A program made the position numbers and the translations under genes. The notes beneath the pieces are model-generated. The model saw only the letters and a program-made list of their open reading frames with translations, had not been told where the DNA came from and made no database searches. Shown piece after piece: positions 21,431 through 30,340 of a DNA stretch of 64,000 nucleotides; position 1 is the stretch's first letter; the number at the start of each line of letters is the position of its first letter. Source of the DNA: Aspidiotus rigidus (Eukaryota; Arthropoda; Insecta; Hemiptera; Diaspididae); contig JAVHKY010000012.1 in the NCBI GenBank assembly GCA_035079385.1, forward strand, positions 2,710,501 to 2,774,500, written 5' to 3'.

Positions 21431-23170
21431 TTCATTAAATAATCCGTATTTCGATATGAATAAAGAAATCAATGTCGAATTCTTTCAAGACCTGAAAAAC
21501 ATCAATGTAACAAATAATTGAACCCGATCTACAGCTGAAAAAAAACAGCTCATCCAACTGATAGAACCTGCCTTTAAGAAATATAATAAAAACAAAATCA
21601 TCAGGAAAAGTAAAGATGAATCCTGGCGATATTTGTCTTCCCATCCCCCTAAGAAAAATAAAAGGTCGATAATTTCACAAAAAAAAGAACCTGGAGTTTG
21701 GGGTGTTTATAATTCTACTCATGAAACGCTCTCTCTTAGTTATTCTGGACATTGGAGCGCGTTTGTGACAACACCTTGTACGTGACTCTTGTGCCCTTTA
21801 TTCACAAGCTGAACATTTCTAATCAAACTGAAATACAACGATATCTTTTGTTTCGTTAGGGGCCGAGCAGCTGAGTTCCAGACTTCTGATTTGGAGGTGA
21901 GCGGGTCAGACCTTGTTATTGGCAAAGAGCTATCTTGACCCATTCCATTCAACGAAGAACACACTATCTGCAGTCGACAGAATACAAACAGAAGTTGATG
22001 CGTTCAAATGACGACCACTAAAATGATTTTTACGACATTCGTACTACTTTCACAAATTTATATTCCTTCAATTTTCATTTACTTGTCAGAAATTCTTTTC
22101 GGCTTTTCCGTGTATCAAATTTATTCGTGGAACCAATATTATACAGTCAACAGTACAACCAACTGATCATAAGCTCGTTTCTCTATTCGAATAATATTTT
22201 CAATGAAAAATATCGTTAGTATAATTTTTTTTTTCTCTCTCTTTTCGCACTAGGCTATTTTACACGCCGTGAATCACGATACGGAGTTTTTTAATCAATA
22301 ACATATTAAAGTGTGAAAATTTTACGTTACGTATCCATTCTCATATAACGTATTCACGAATCAATAGCGATAGTAAGCACACACACTTTGCACGAAGAAA
22401 CCTTTTCCCATGAACGTGTTCTTTTGACATCGCACCATAAAAGTGTCTCTGTTTTATTTTCCTCTCTATTGATTCTTTTTCTTCTCAATTTTTCAATCTA
22501 AACAACGTATATACATAGGTACTGTACTATGTACAGCATTAAAGCTATTACGTATTAGCGGACAGTTGAATAATACTTCGCGCTGTACAGCACCATAACC
22601 GAAGCCGTGAAAACAGTTGGCAATATTGTCTACTTTCTTGGAAACAGTGGCCAAATAATTGAAAATCGTGAAACTCCTCTTGATAACCGTAAAATTTTCA
22701 CACTTGATTTATGTCCAGTCCGCATGTGAGTACACGTACGAAGTGGACAATCTAGAAACCCAATGGGGCAGTTCAAGATGGATGTCACGCCCACCCTACC
22801 TGAAAGAGAGGATAGAAAATACTTCATAAATGTCTCATTTTTGTTCACCCCTCGAGTTCTAACTGTATTTTAATGCTCGTTATTTGTCGCATAGCATCCT
22901 ATGATTTTTATTACAACTCGTCCCTTATCGACGTTCAACTTCATTGTGTGTGCAATAAAACGTAATTCGACCGCGCGGAGGATCAAATCCAACTAAATCT
23001 CTCCTGTTATATTTCACCGGAAAACGTTGATCGAAAATTAGTGGCTGCGTTACGCACATTATGTAGTCAATTACATTCTCGAAGGCAAGGAAAGCTCACA
23101 CTTATACATATTCACACATCTTCACGCCTCTTTTGTTCAGTGGTTAGTAGTCCAGGCAGATTGGGTTTTG
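21431..23170. other. No gene recognised
   Basis: AT-rich sequence with short open frames only (for example 21740-21964 and 22630-22848 on the minus strand), none with a recognisable motif. No repeats noted. Confidence 0.5.
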
Positions 23171-24069
23171 AAATGGAAATAAATGCCGGCATATGTTTTT
23201 TTCGTGGATTATGTTTAAAATGATCTCCTGATAAACACACTAGAAGTCCACAGCGATCAGAAAGCGAGCCCTCCTCCGAAGGGAGTCGAAGTACCACAAA
23301 AATTAGTTTTCTGAGAATAATCGAAAAATAAGCACCATATGAAAAAAAGTTTCAAACAAAAGTTGTTCCTCATCAAATTTCCTACAAATTTCCTTATGAT
23401 TAGAGAACGGATTCCCCGGTATTTAACGGACCATTTCCATAAGCACTAAACAAGTTTTAATAAGAGATGAGCACGAATTGGAGGGTTTGGGACCTGCAAA
23501 CAAAATTTTGTCTCTCCGAAATTTGACGAAAATGAAATAAACACCGAGAAGTGACTAAAAACCGAAAAATTACCGAATCGAGTGTATTAGATGGGGAAAC
23601 GAAGTTACGATACTGTAGCATTAATCCTCTAATAAGTTGGACGAGAAAGATATTCCTCAAGTGTCCGGCCAGAGTGAATCACTACCGGGAAATGATGGAT
23701 TGCTCCCTCCCCCCGAAGTCGTGATCAGGAGAATGGGGTGTAATTTGACTACACGAACACTAAAATCAAAAATTTTAGAAAATCGCTCAACTTTTAAACC
23801 AACTTTCCAGCTCGAGTTTTTGGGCTAAGTTGACATACATATAGTGAAATTTATAGGAAATTTGATGAGGAACAACTTTTGTTTGAAACTTTTTTTTCTC
23901 TGACGCTTAGTTTTCGATTTATTCTGAGAAAACTAATTTTTGTGGTACTTTGACCCGCTTTGGGGGAGGGCCCACTCCTCTGATCACTGTGGACTTTTAG
24001 TATGTTTATCAGGAGACTATTTTAAACATAATCCACAAGAAAAACCTTTGCCGGCATTTATTTCCATTT
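23171..24069. mobile_element. Fold-back (long inverted repeat) element with nested insertion
   Basis: The left arm, 23171-23392, begins AAATGGAAATAAATGCCGG and is the reverse complement of the right arm, about 23849-24069. Both arms contain GTGGATTATGTTTAAAAT, CTCCTGATAAACA, CACAAAAATTAGTTTTCT and GTTGTTCCTCATCAAATTTC. The arms are about 220 bp with scattered mismatches. The central segment holds a truncated, inverted copy of IR-851 (23402-23739) plus about 110 bp of other sequence. No coding capacity seen in the arms. It could be a fold-back transposon or two element copies inserted head to head. Confidence 0.8.
23402..23739 (-). mobile_element. IR-851 copy 3, truncated and inverted
   Basis: Reverse complement of 16535-16872, starting at the terminal AGAGAACGGATTCCCCGGTA and stopping after GAATGGGGT. 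It is nested between the arms of the fold-back element, so it inserted later or was captured. Part of it spells the same short frame as 16614-16817. Confidence 0.8.
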
Positions 24070-24104
24070 ATTCTTATTTTTGAGCCTAATCTTCCTGGGT
24101 TAAC

Positions 24105-24739
24105 ACTCTGGCTCCCTTCGTTCTCTGTTTTTCGAGGCTCAATTCCACCCACGGTATTACAAGAGTACTCATGCTTCTACCAGCCAGTCAACACCCCCGC
24201 TTGATGCTGAAGTTGTAGATGATGTAGACTCGTGCGCGCCAAGAACCTTGAGTACTCACGAGAAGTACAATTTGATCTCACCCGTCATGATGAACATAGC
24301 CACCCTGGTGTCGTGTCATGGGACTGAGCAATTCAACTCATACTTGGCGACCATGAAGGAGATGGAGAAGTTGATTAGATCAGGCTCCGATATTCGTCCA
24401 GTGCTGGAAGAAGTGAGTTCTGAAGCCGCACAAGAGAGTGTACCATCACAAGAGCCACCGTGTTATACTGCGCTGCGAGCCGCACCAGCCAACAGAGAAA
24501 AATTCCAGAATCTTGCATTTCGTTCAAAAGTGAAAGTTCGTGGCCGTCCAAAACGCGTTGTGCGTCAGCTAGTCTCCTTCAATAAGACTAGTATTGACCG
24601 GTCAGCGTCCACAACCAAGAAGAGACATGGAGGGTCGACAAATGACGAGAAAACGACCTCGTGCGAAAAACGACGCCTCTCATCGGAGTTTGACCCGGGT
24701 GTACGTTTTGCTCTGTGTGCGCATCGCGAATTAGCCTGA
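24105..24739 (+). CDS. Unidentified open frame, possible transposase C-terminus
   Basis: An open frame of about 210 codons with no stop between roughly 24105 and the TGA at 24737. There is no good ATG near its beginning, so it looks like a 3' fragment or exon rather than a complete gene. The middle is a helical segment (MMNIATLVSCHGTEQFNSYL, then KEMEKLIRSG) followed by a basic RGRPKRVVRQL stretch resembling an AT-hook, and then a Ser/Lys/Arg-rich tail. The layout recalls the C-terminal ends of MULE- or SWIM-type transposase-derived proteins, but this is a weak resemblance and I do not assign a family. It lies directly after the fold-back element. Codon use is more GC-rich than the surroundings, which supports real coding origin. 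Confidence 0.45.
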
Positions 24740-25649
24740 ATGATGACGTTGTGGAAACAGATTGCTGCCAAAGGTCACTTCATGCAAGCTGTTTCGAAGA
24801 GTTCGATGTTTGCCCGCAGATTGCGGAGCATAGATCATTTCAGGTAAGGTATTTCCTAATACTTTACCTATAAATTAATAGCATTTCAAGTGTTCGTTCT
24901 ACGAGAAGTTAGTACAAATAACGTTTTACCCGTAAGGATCCTACCTATGAATAACGTTTCTAGCCGTAGGTACTATACCTACGAATAACACCGACCATAT
25001 CTTATTGAGAAAACGATTCATTGAATAAATTGGAGTACTAGAGTTAAAGTTTAAGCAAACAAACTTGATTGGAGGTAGAGGTGAAAAGTCGTGTGTTGCT
25101 TACGCGGCTGCGTAAGCATTTTTTCTGTAAGTTGGTATAACGGAGGAAAATTTCTATGAAACCGAAATGTCTCAAGAGCACGACCAGGTAAGAGAAACAT
25201 AATTATGTTTAGGAATTGGCCTCAAGATGACGAGTACGGCATCAACTTTCAATTGATCCGGTGTTATCCCGAATTTGCTTCAACATTTCCACAATTGAAG
25301 CTTCGTCATAATTGATAGGATGGTTAACACTGTGGGCCGCGGCTTCGCTTAGTTCACCGTATAAAGCAACAATTGTTTCCATTAGTTCAACGATGTCTAT
25401 TGCGATTGTGGCTCTAAATCTTCGTAATTCGCCTTTTTTCTTCAAGTCACGTATATCTCTCCATAGAATCATTTCCTACTTGTCAAATCGGTACCTTGAA
25501 AGCGTATAGGTACGGTCTTAAAAAATTATGTTCCAACTCTTCGATACGTGAACGAATTCGCAGTATCAATACATTTTTTCCTAATGTAGCCAGATTACGA
25601 TGTAAAATTGAAAAGGGGTTTTTCAATTGTACAAATCTACTTTATTCAA
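24740..25649. other. No gene recognised
   Basis: Mostly AT-rich. The minus-strand frame at 25242-25472 and its plus-strand overlap (25312-25509) match nothing known. The right edge probably belongs to the 3' terminal region of PLE-D. Confidence 0.45.
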
Positions 25650-25679
25650 GAGTACTTTCGGGTGTTATCCCATCATCAG
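25650..25679 (-). ncRNA. Hammerhead-ribozyme core motif, 3' of PLE-D
   Basis: On the minus strand: CTGATGA, then TGGGATAACACCC (stem II with GGG/CCC), then GAAAGTACTC. Both core boxes (CUGAUGA and GAAA) are intact. A possible stem I lies just upstream (AGTTG-CGACA-CAACT). It is about 170 bp downstream of the PLE-D coding end on the same strand, the usual site for PLE hammerheads. Confidence 0.6.
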
Positions 25680-25736
25680 TTGTGTCGCAACTGGAGAACA
25701 AGGCCTTAACCATGAGTTCCTATAGTACAACACTGT

Positions 25737-25935
25737 GATCTTATTGGCTATAACAATGCTGTGTTGTGATTGGTTCACTTCTTAGAAACTTATTCTTACA
25801 ATAATATGACGTTGTGTTCTTATTGGCTAAAACATACTGCTTTGTGATTGGTTCAATCTATTGTCCTAAATGCTGCGTTTCTATTGGCTACCTGGATTCC
25901 TGCTGTCTCATTGGTTGGTTCCGTTCTCTTCTCTC
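25737..25935 (-). promoter_or_regulatory. Cluster of CCAAT boxes, partly tandem
   Basis: At least seven CCAAT/ATTGG words occur in about 200 bp, mostly as CCAATCAC or GCCAATAAG/GCCAATAGAA on the minus strand. A pair of words (TTATTGGCTA and TGTGATTGGTTCA) is duplicated in tandem at about 25740-25776 and 25819-25856. CCAAT boxes bind NF-Y in animals. Being at the 3' end of PLE-D, the cluster may belong to its terminal repeat/promoter, but this is inference. Confidence 0.4.
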
Positions 25936-26935
25936 GTCCAATCACCAGGCCGAATGATTTTTCGCTGTCAAATGTGATTACATTGTTCAAGAGGCAGGCT
26001 TTCTTCCTCTTGGCTTTTGCAATCTCCATTTGTTCCCAGAGTTTTCTTCTCTTTGTGCGATTCTCTACGTGTATGACTTCAAATATTCCCTCTCCATCGT
26101 GGTTTTCCTCGTTACAGTGTTTCCCAAACAGTGACTTGCCATCTTCTTTCTCCCTCGACGTTTTGTGCTCCTTTCTCCTGATCTCAAACTTTCTCCCAGT
26201 CTCACCTATGTAGATTCCCTCGCACTGTTCACAACTGAGCTTGTACACCCCGCTTAAGCTTTCCTTGTCCTTTTGTTCCGTCTGGTCATTGCTGATTCTC
26301 TTCACCATGGGTTGGTTATTCTGGATAACCACATTCACATCGTAGCCATCGAACGCCTTCATCACCTTGTTTGTGTACTTTCCTATATATGGTATCGATC
26401 TGGAGTACTTTCTCACTAGCTATCATGGGTTCCTTTTTTTGTTTCCATTTTCCCAAAGACTCCCTCCACAACACTTCTGCGGTAGCCATTGGCTTCGGCG
26501 ATCTGCTTTACTATCTCGATCTCTTTCCTCTTCTCTTCGTTGTTCTTGAGGATAGAAATTGCCCGATAGCATTAGTTCTAGATTGCCGCTAACTTGTGCC
26601 TGGGGTGGTGGTAGGAGTCATTTGGAATGATGGTGTCAGTATGCGTCGGCTTCCTGTAGATTTTTTATTCTATCCTATTGTTCTCCATTGTGAGTGTAAG
26701 GTCCAAATAGTTGATGGTCTCATTGCCTTTTTCTACTGTGAATTTGATGCTCTCATTCATCGCGTTCATTTCTGAAAGGAATAGATCCACCTGTCTGTCA
26801 GTGACTGACCACACAATTAGGATATCATCTACATACCTGGCCCAGTTTTTGATCGAGTTTCTAAACTTGCTGCTCTTCAGTATCTTGTTTTCCATATCAT
26901 TCATGAATATCTCCGCCAGTATTGGTGACAGCGGT
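25853..26935 (-). pseudogene. Penelope-like fragment (PLE-D): RT palm to GIY-YIG
   Basis: On the minus strand, the RT palm starts at PLSPILAEIFMND (about 26932) and includes NWARYVDDILIVW with an intact YVDD (26824-26835) and INYLDLTL. After stops near 26665 it continues as FRKPTHTDTIIPN and HPRHKLAAI, a helical linker, and then the endonuclease in one frame from 26416. This contains SIPYIGKYTNK, LSCEQCEGIYIGETGRKFEI (GIY-YIG box with the following arginine), HKTSREKEDG and a C-terminus at 25853. RT activity copies the element and GIY-YIG nicks the target. The upstream RT (fingers, N-terminus) is absent. It is a different PLE subfamily from A/B/E. The neighbouring non-LTR element ends exactly at its 5' edge. 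Confidence 0.92.
26921..26935 (+). repeat. Target-site duplication, left copy (15 bp)
   Basis: ATTGGTGACAGCGGT at 26921-26935 is repeated exactly at 29495-29509, flanking the non-LTR element. On the minus strand these bases are part of the PLE-D palm (LSP codons). Confidence 0.9.
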
Positions 26936-26957
26936 AAGGTCCACCAAAGAAGAGGTG

Positions 26958-27264
26958 GGCTGTTTACTGGTGGACCAACAAGATTGCCGAATTGAGAAAG
27001 GAGTGCAACCGTCAGCGCCGGATATACCAGCGTAGTAGTGGCCGCGAAGGGGCGCGGGCGGTTGCACCCGATTACCAGCTGGCTCGTAAAAGGCTGAAGA
27101 CGGCCATCAAGGACAGCAAGAGTGCTGCATGGCGAGAGCTATGTGAGATGGCAGATGACGACCCGTTTGGGAAGCCTTATAAGTTAGTGCTGAAGAAGCA
27201 AAAAGGCCTCTCAGCAATGAGCCGAATGATGGCTTGTTCCCACAGCAGCCACCACCAATGGTAA
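26958..27264 (+). pseudogene. Non-LTR ORF2 linker fragment, other frame
   Basis: This frame encodes the basic linker between endonuclease and RT (RKECNRQRRIYQRSS, then YQLARKRLKTAIKDSKSAAW and DPFGKPYKLVLKK), as seen in the R1/Jockey superfamily. It should be continuous with the 27234 frame but is shifted by one frame; the switch lies somewhere in about 27195-27230. One indel therefore separates it from the RT domain. Confidence 0.85.
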
Positions 27265-29171
27265 CGCTACCAATAGTAGACGAGGATGGTATATCCCTCC
27301 TAGGCACCGAGGAGGTGGATGCAGCAGTCAATAGACTGCGGGGTAAGTATTGGAAGGCTCCAGGCCCGAATGAGATTCCAAATCCAGTCTGGAGCGCCAT
27401 ACATTCAGTTGACCCAGCACTGCTTGTTGATACATTCAAAGCGGCAATTGTTGGGGGACTGTTCCCTGTGCGATGGAAGAAAGTCAGGCTAGCGTTGATC
27501 GATAAGAAGGATAAACCACCTGGTCTACCATCCTCTTATCGTCCACTTTGTCTGCTAGACAATGTTGGGAAACTTCTAGAAAGAGTGATAGCCAATCGTT
27601 TGGAGAGCTATCTGAAGGAAAGAGATATAATCTATGATAGCCAATACAGTTTTAAAACTGGACGCTGCACATCAGATGCTGGGATCCGGCTGAAGATGAT
27701 AGCCAAGTCAGCGATTGATATGCGTCAGTTTTGCGCAGCCGTCAGCCTTGACATAAGAAATGCGTTCAATTCAATCCCATGGAAGATGATATTGGAAGCT
27801 CTTGTGAACGCAGGAGTGCCCGCATACCTGCTCAGGATGATCAGCATCAGCAGCTATCTTAGCTGCCGTGAAATCCAAGCAGAGACGTCTGCTGGTACAG
27901 TAAAGCGCCCTGTTACTTGTGGGGTGCCGCAGGGGTCGGTCCTTGGGCCGCTTTTGTGGTGCGTCGCATTTAACGGAATCTTTAAGGTGAAGCTGCCACC
28001 GGGGGTTAAGCTTATCTGCTATGCGGATGACACCCTGGTGGTATGCACCGCCGAAACAACTGTAGCGGTGGAGAGCAGGGTAAACTGGGCCCTAGAGGAT
28101 GTGACGCGTTGGATAGAGTCGGCTGGACTTGAACTAGCAGCAAGTAAGACGGAGGCCATTTTATTCACGACCCGTCGGAAGTTCAAGCCACCCACCTTTC
28201 GCCTGCGAGGTGTGGAAATTGAAACCAAGAAGCAAATGAAATACCTGGGCATCTGGTTTGACTCAACGCTGAGCTTCAGGCACCATTTCCTGATGGCAGC
28301 GGAAAAGGCGGGCCGGGTAGTTGGATACCTAAGCCGCCTTATGAGGAACCTGGGAGGACCGAGAGAAGCAAGGAGAAGGATCATGATGAGCACCGCCTTG
28401 TCGATCCTCCTATATGGTGCGCCAGTATGGGCCGACTACATGAAGATACCATACCGAAGAAGAGAGATGGTAAAGATCCAACGAAGAGCTGCGCTGAGGT
28501 GTGTTAGTGCCTACCGCACTGTCTCGACGGAGGCTCTTTGTGTATTAGCACGTTCACCACCAATCGAGCTCCTTGCTGAGGAGAGAGCGGTGGTGTTCAA
28601 AGCAAAGGAGAAGGCAACGACCAACCGAGAAGCTTTACGGGTCAAGCGGGAGGCCAGGCGCTCCTTGCTTGTAAAGTGGAAAGAAAGAATTGCCCAGAGT
28701 GAGCTGGGTACATGGACAACCCGTGTGCTAATACGCGACCTTGATGAGTGGATGAACCGACACCATGGTCAGCTGAACTTTCACCTGACGCAGGTGTTGA
28801 GCGGCCCTGGCTGCTTCAACAAGTACCTTCACGATAAGTTAAGGAAAGTTGAGCAGGCAACGTGTTCGCACTGTAACCAAGGGCGGGATGATGGACCACA
28901 ACACACCTTATTTGAGTGTGAGGCGTGGAGGCGTGAGCGGGACGAGCTTAGTCGGTCTCTTCAAGAGATCGGGGTAGATGAAGCGCTCGACTCGAGTAGC
29001 CTGGTGCCCACCATGCTAGGTTCCGAAGAAGCATGGAACCAGGTGTTTGCATTTGCGGCCACCATCATGAAGAGGAAGATGGACCAGGAATGGAATAGGC
29101 AAATGCAGAACCACGCTGTGGCCTACTCAACACCTGTGTACCATCAACATCCAGATCTGCAGGAAGAATAG
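27234..29171 (+). CDS. Non-LTR reverse transcriptase, ORF2 3' part
   Basis: The best-preserved coding region in the window: 645 codons without a stop, ending TAG at 29169-29171. The first codon listed is TTG, not a real start; the frame is the 3' part of a truncated ORF2. RT motifs in order are SSYRPLCLLDNVGKLLE (residues about 99-117), motif A VSLDIRNAFNS with catalytic Asp173, motif B GVPQGSVLGPLLW (about residues 225-240), motif C CYADD with Asp265-Asp266, and the thumb start KYLGIWFDS. Next come the connection region (LYGAPVWADY, AYRTVSTEAL), a long basic helix, and a zinc knuckle C544-x2-C547-x9-H557-x4-C562. All catalytic residues are present. Without the endonuclease it could not mobilise itself. 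Its GC-richer codons contrast with the flanks, and the lack of stops suggests recent insertion. Confidence 0.95.
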   Translation: MFPQQPPPMVTLPIVDEDGISLLGTEEVDAAVNRLRGKYWKAPGPNEIPNPVWSAIHSVDPALLVDTFKAAIVGGLFPVRWKKVRLALIDKKDKPPGLPSSYRPLCLLDNVGKLLERVIANRLESYLKERDIIYDSQYSFKTGRCTSDAGIRLKMIAKSAIDMRQFCAAVSLDIRNAFNSIPWKMILEALVNAGVPAYLLRMISISSYLSCREIQAETSAGTVKRPVTCGVPQGSVLGPLLWCVAFNGIFKVKLPPGVKLICYADDTLVVCTAETTVAVESRVNWALEDVTRWIESAGLELAASKTEAILFTTRRKFKPPTFRLRGVEIETKKQMKYLGIWFDSTLSFRHHFLMAAEKAGRVVGYLSRLMRNLGGPREARRRIMMSTALSILLYGAPVWADYMKIPYRRREMVKIQRRAALRCVSAYRTVSTEALCVLARSPPIELLAEERAVVFKAKEKATTNREALRVKREARRSLLVKWKERIAQSELGTWTTRVLIRDLDEWMNRHHGQLNFHLTQVLSGPGCFNKYLHDKLRKVEQATCSHCNQGRDDGPQHTLFECEAWRRERDELSRSLQEIGVDEALDSSSLVPTMLGSEEAWNQVFAFAATIMKRKMDQEWNRQMQNHAVAYSTPVYHQHPDLQEE

Positions 29172-29494
29172 GACCAAGACCTTCCCTGAAGAGAGAAGAA
29201 GATGAAGAAACTCCAACAGTGACCTACTGTATTGTGTAGTGTGGTGGTGTTTGTTGTTGTGAGTGTTCTTATGTTTTTGTGCGTGCCAGGGGGCCACTGC
29301 AGCTTGGCGGTTGCCAAAGCAACTTGGCAGTTGCCGAGTAGACGAGGGGGTTCGCCTAGGAGATTCCTCCTTCACTGAAGTTATACCCGAAAGGGTCGAT
29401 TCCGGTGTTGGAGGAAACAATATTAAATGCATACGCAACCCGCGCCTACTCCATAATGGATGACGGGCGGTGCTGCACATGCGACACACAAGCG

Positions 29495-29509
29495 ATTGGT
29501 GACAGCGGT
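29495..29509 (+). repeat. Target-site duplication, right copy (15 bp)
   Basis: An exact second copy of ATTGGTGACAGCGGT. The sequence beyond it (29510 onwards) does not read as upstream PLE RT on the minus strand, so PLE-D was probably already truncated here or the flank was rearranged. Confidence 0.9.
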
Positions 29510-30191
29510 GATGATTTGTACAATTGGGCTTTTTCAATATTATTGCTCTACTTACACCTCACTCACTCATTATGAGTTACCATAATACGATGTAAAAGGC
29601 CAACAAATAATACCACCTCTTTTTCCGATTCTGGAATTTTCGTTGAATCCTACGTTCAACAAAGTGTGAGATAGCGATAATCGTTTCCAATTTAAATACT
29701 TTCTTTCACTCTTCGAATGACTTGCGAATTTAAAATGATGGAAAAATCACTTCACAAAACAAAATTGCATACGCGTAACATCAAGAGGGATAAGGCTTTA
29801 TGAGTTACTGCGGATTGCATTACTTTTTTGTTTTTTTATTGCAGTTTCTGGAAGTTCCTGATATATCTTTGTCTCACGTTGATTTCCGGTGCTTCTTTTG
29901 CCGGCACCTCGAGGCCATGCAAAAAAAAAATGAACGGTGGCGGCGCCGCTAGCAGTCGTTATAGGACAATATCAAAGTTGTTCAAGCAGTGAGCGGATCG
30001 ATTTGGATCGTGGATCAGTTTTATGATTTTCACCGTACATATGAAACGTGGTTTAAAATTTAGTTATCAAGATCTAGGAGCTAAAAGCCTATCAAATTTA
30101 AGGAGATTGTTGTGAACTAGGTACTTCGTTCGAATTTTACATATTACCGGTACTGAATAAAATCACTATGTCAGGTTCTACTTGGCCACAA
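29510..30191. other. No gene recognised
   Basis: AT-rich sequence between the non-LTR element and a small Helitron. No PLE continuation and no other motif recognised. Confidence 0.5.
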
Positions 30192-30340
30192 TCTAATATA
30201 CTAAAAAGCCAAATGACCCTTTGCCTCTCATTCCTGATTTTAATTTATCGAGATTTTTAAAAATTATTCCTGTTTATAAAGCGCTCTCGAATAAGATAAA
30301 AATGAAAAAACAAAAAACTAAGAGGCGCCGGACTTGCTAG
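30192..30340 (+). mobile_element. Helitron derivative, 149 bp
   Basis: Begins TCTAATATACTAAAAAGCC after an A and ends GGCGCCGGACTTGCTAG before a T, the same termini as the 3.54-kb Helitron at 10660-14203 (which is in the opposite orientation). The first ~45 bp match that element's 5' end and the last ~95 bp its 3' end, so it is an internally deleted derivative. No coding capacity. Confidence 0.85.

Larger units (their letters stand above)
26936..29494 (+). mobile_element. Non-LTR retrotransposon (R1/I-like group), 5'-truncated, ~2.56 kb
   Basis: Insertion bounded by an exact 15-bp target duplication (26921-26935 and 29495-29509). It begins within the linker between endonuclease and RT (WWTNKIAELRKECNRQRR, starting near 26958), so the whole endonuclease and ORF1 are missing, as usual for incomplete target-primed reverse transcription. 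It contains the RT frame, a C-terminal zinc knuckle and a ~320-bp 3' untranslated region ending without a poly(A) tail. The clade is judged from motif style (SYRPLCLLDN, YADD, LYGAPVWA, AYRTVS, CHC2-type knuckle) and could be R1, LOA or a relative. Confidence 0.93.

Noticed and set aside
26367..26995. Plus-strand frames of 60-94 codons
   Set aside because: Antisense to the PLE-D RT and linker, which carry real motifs on the minus strand.
28019..28393. Minus-strand 124-codon frame
   Set aside because: It lies antisense inside the non-LTR RT, over the YADD region; a shadow frame.
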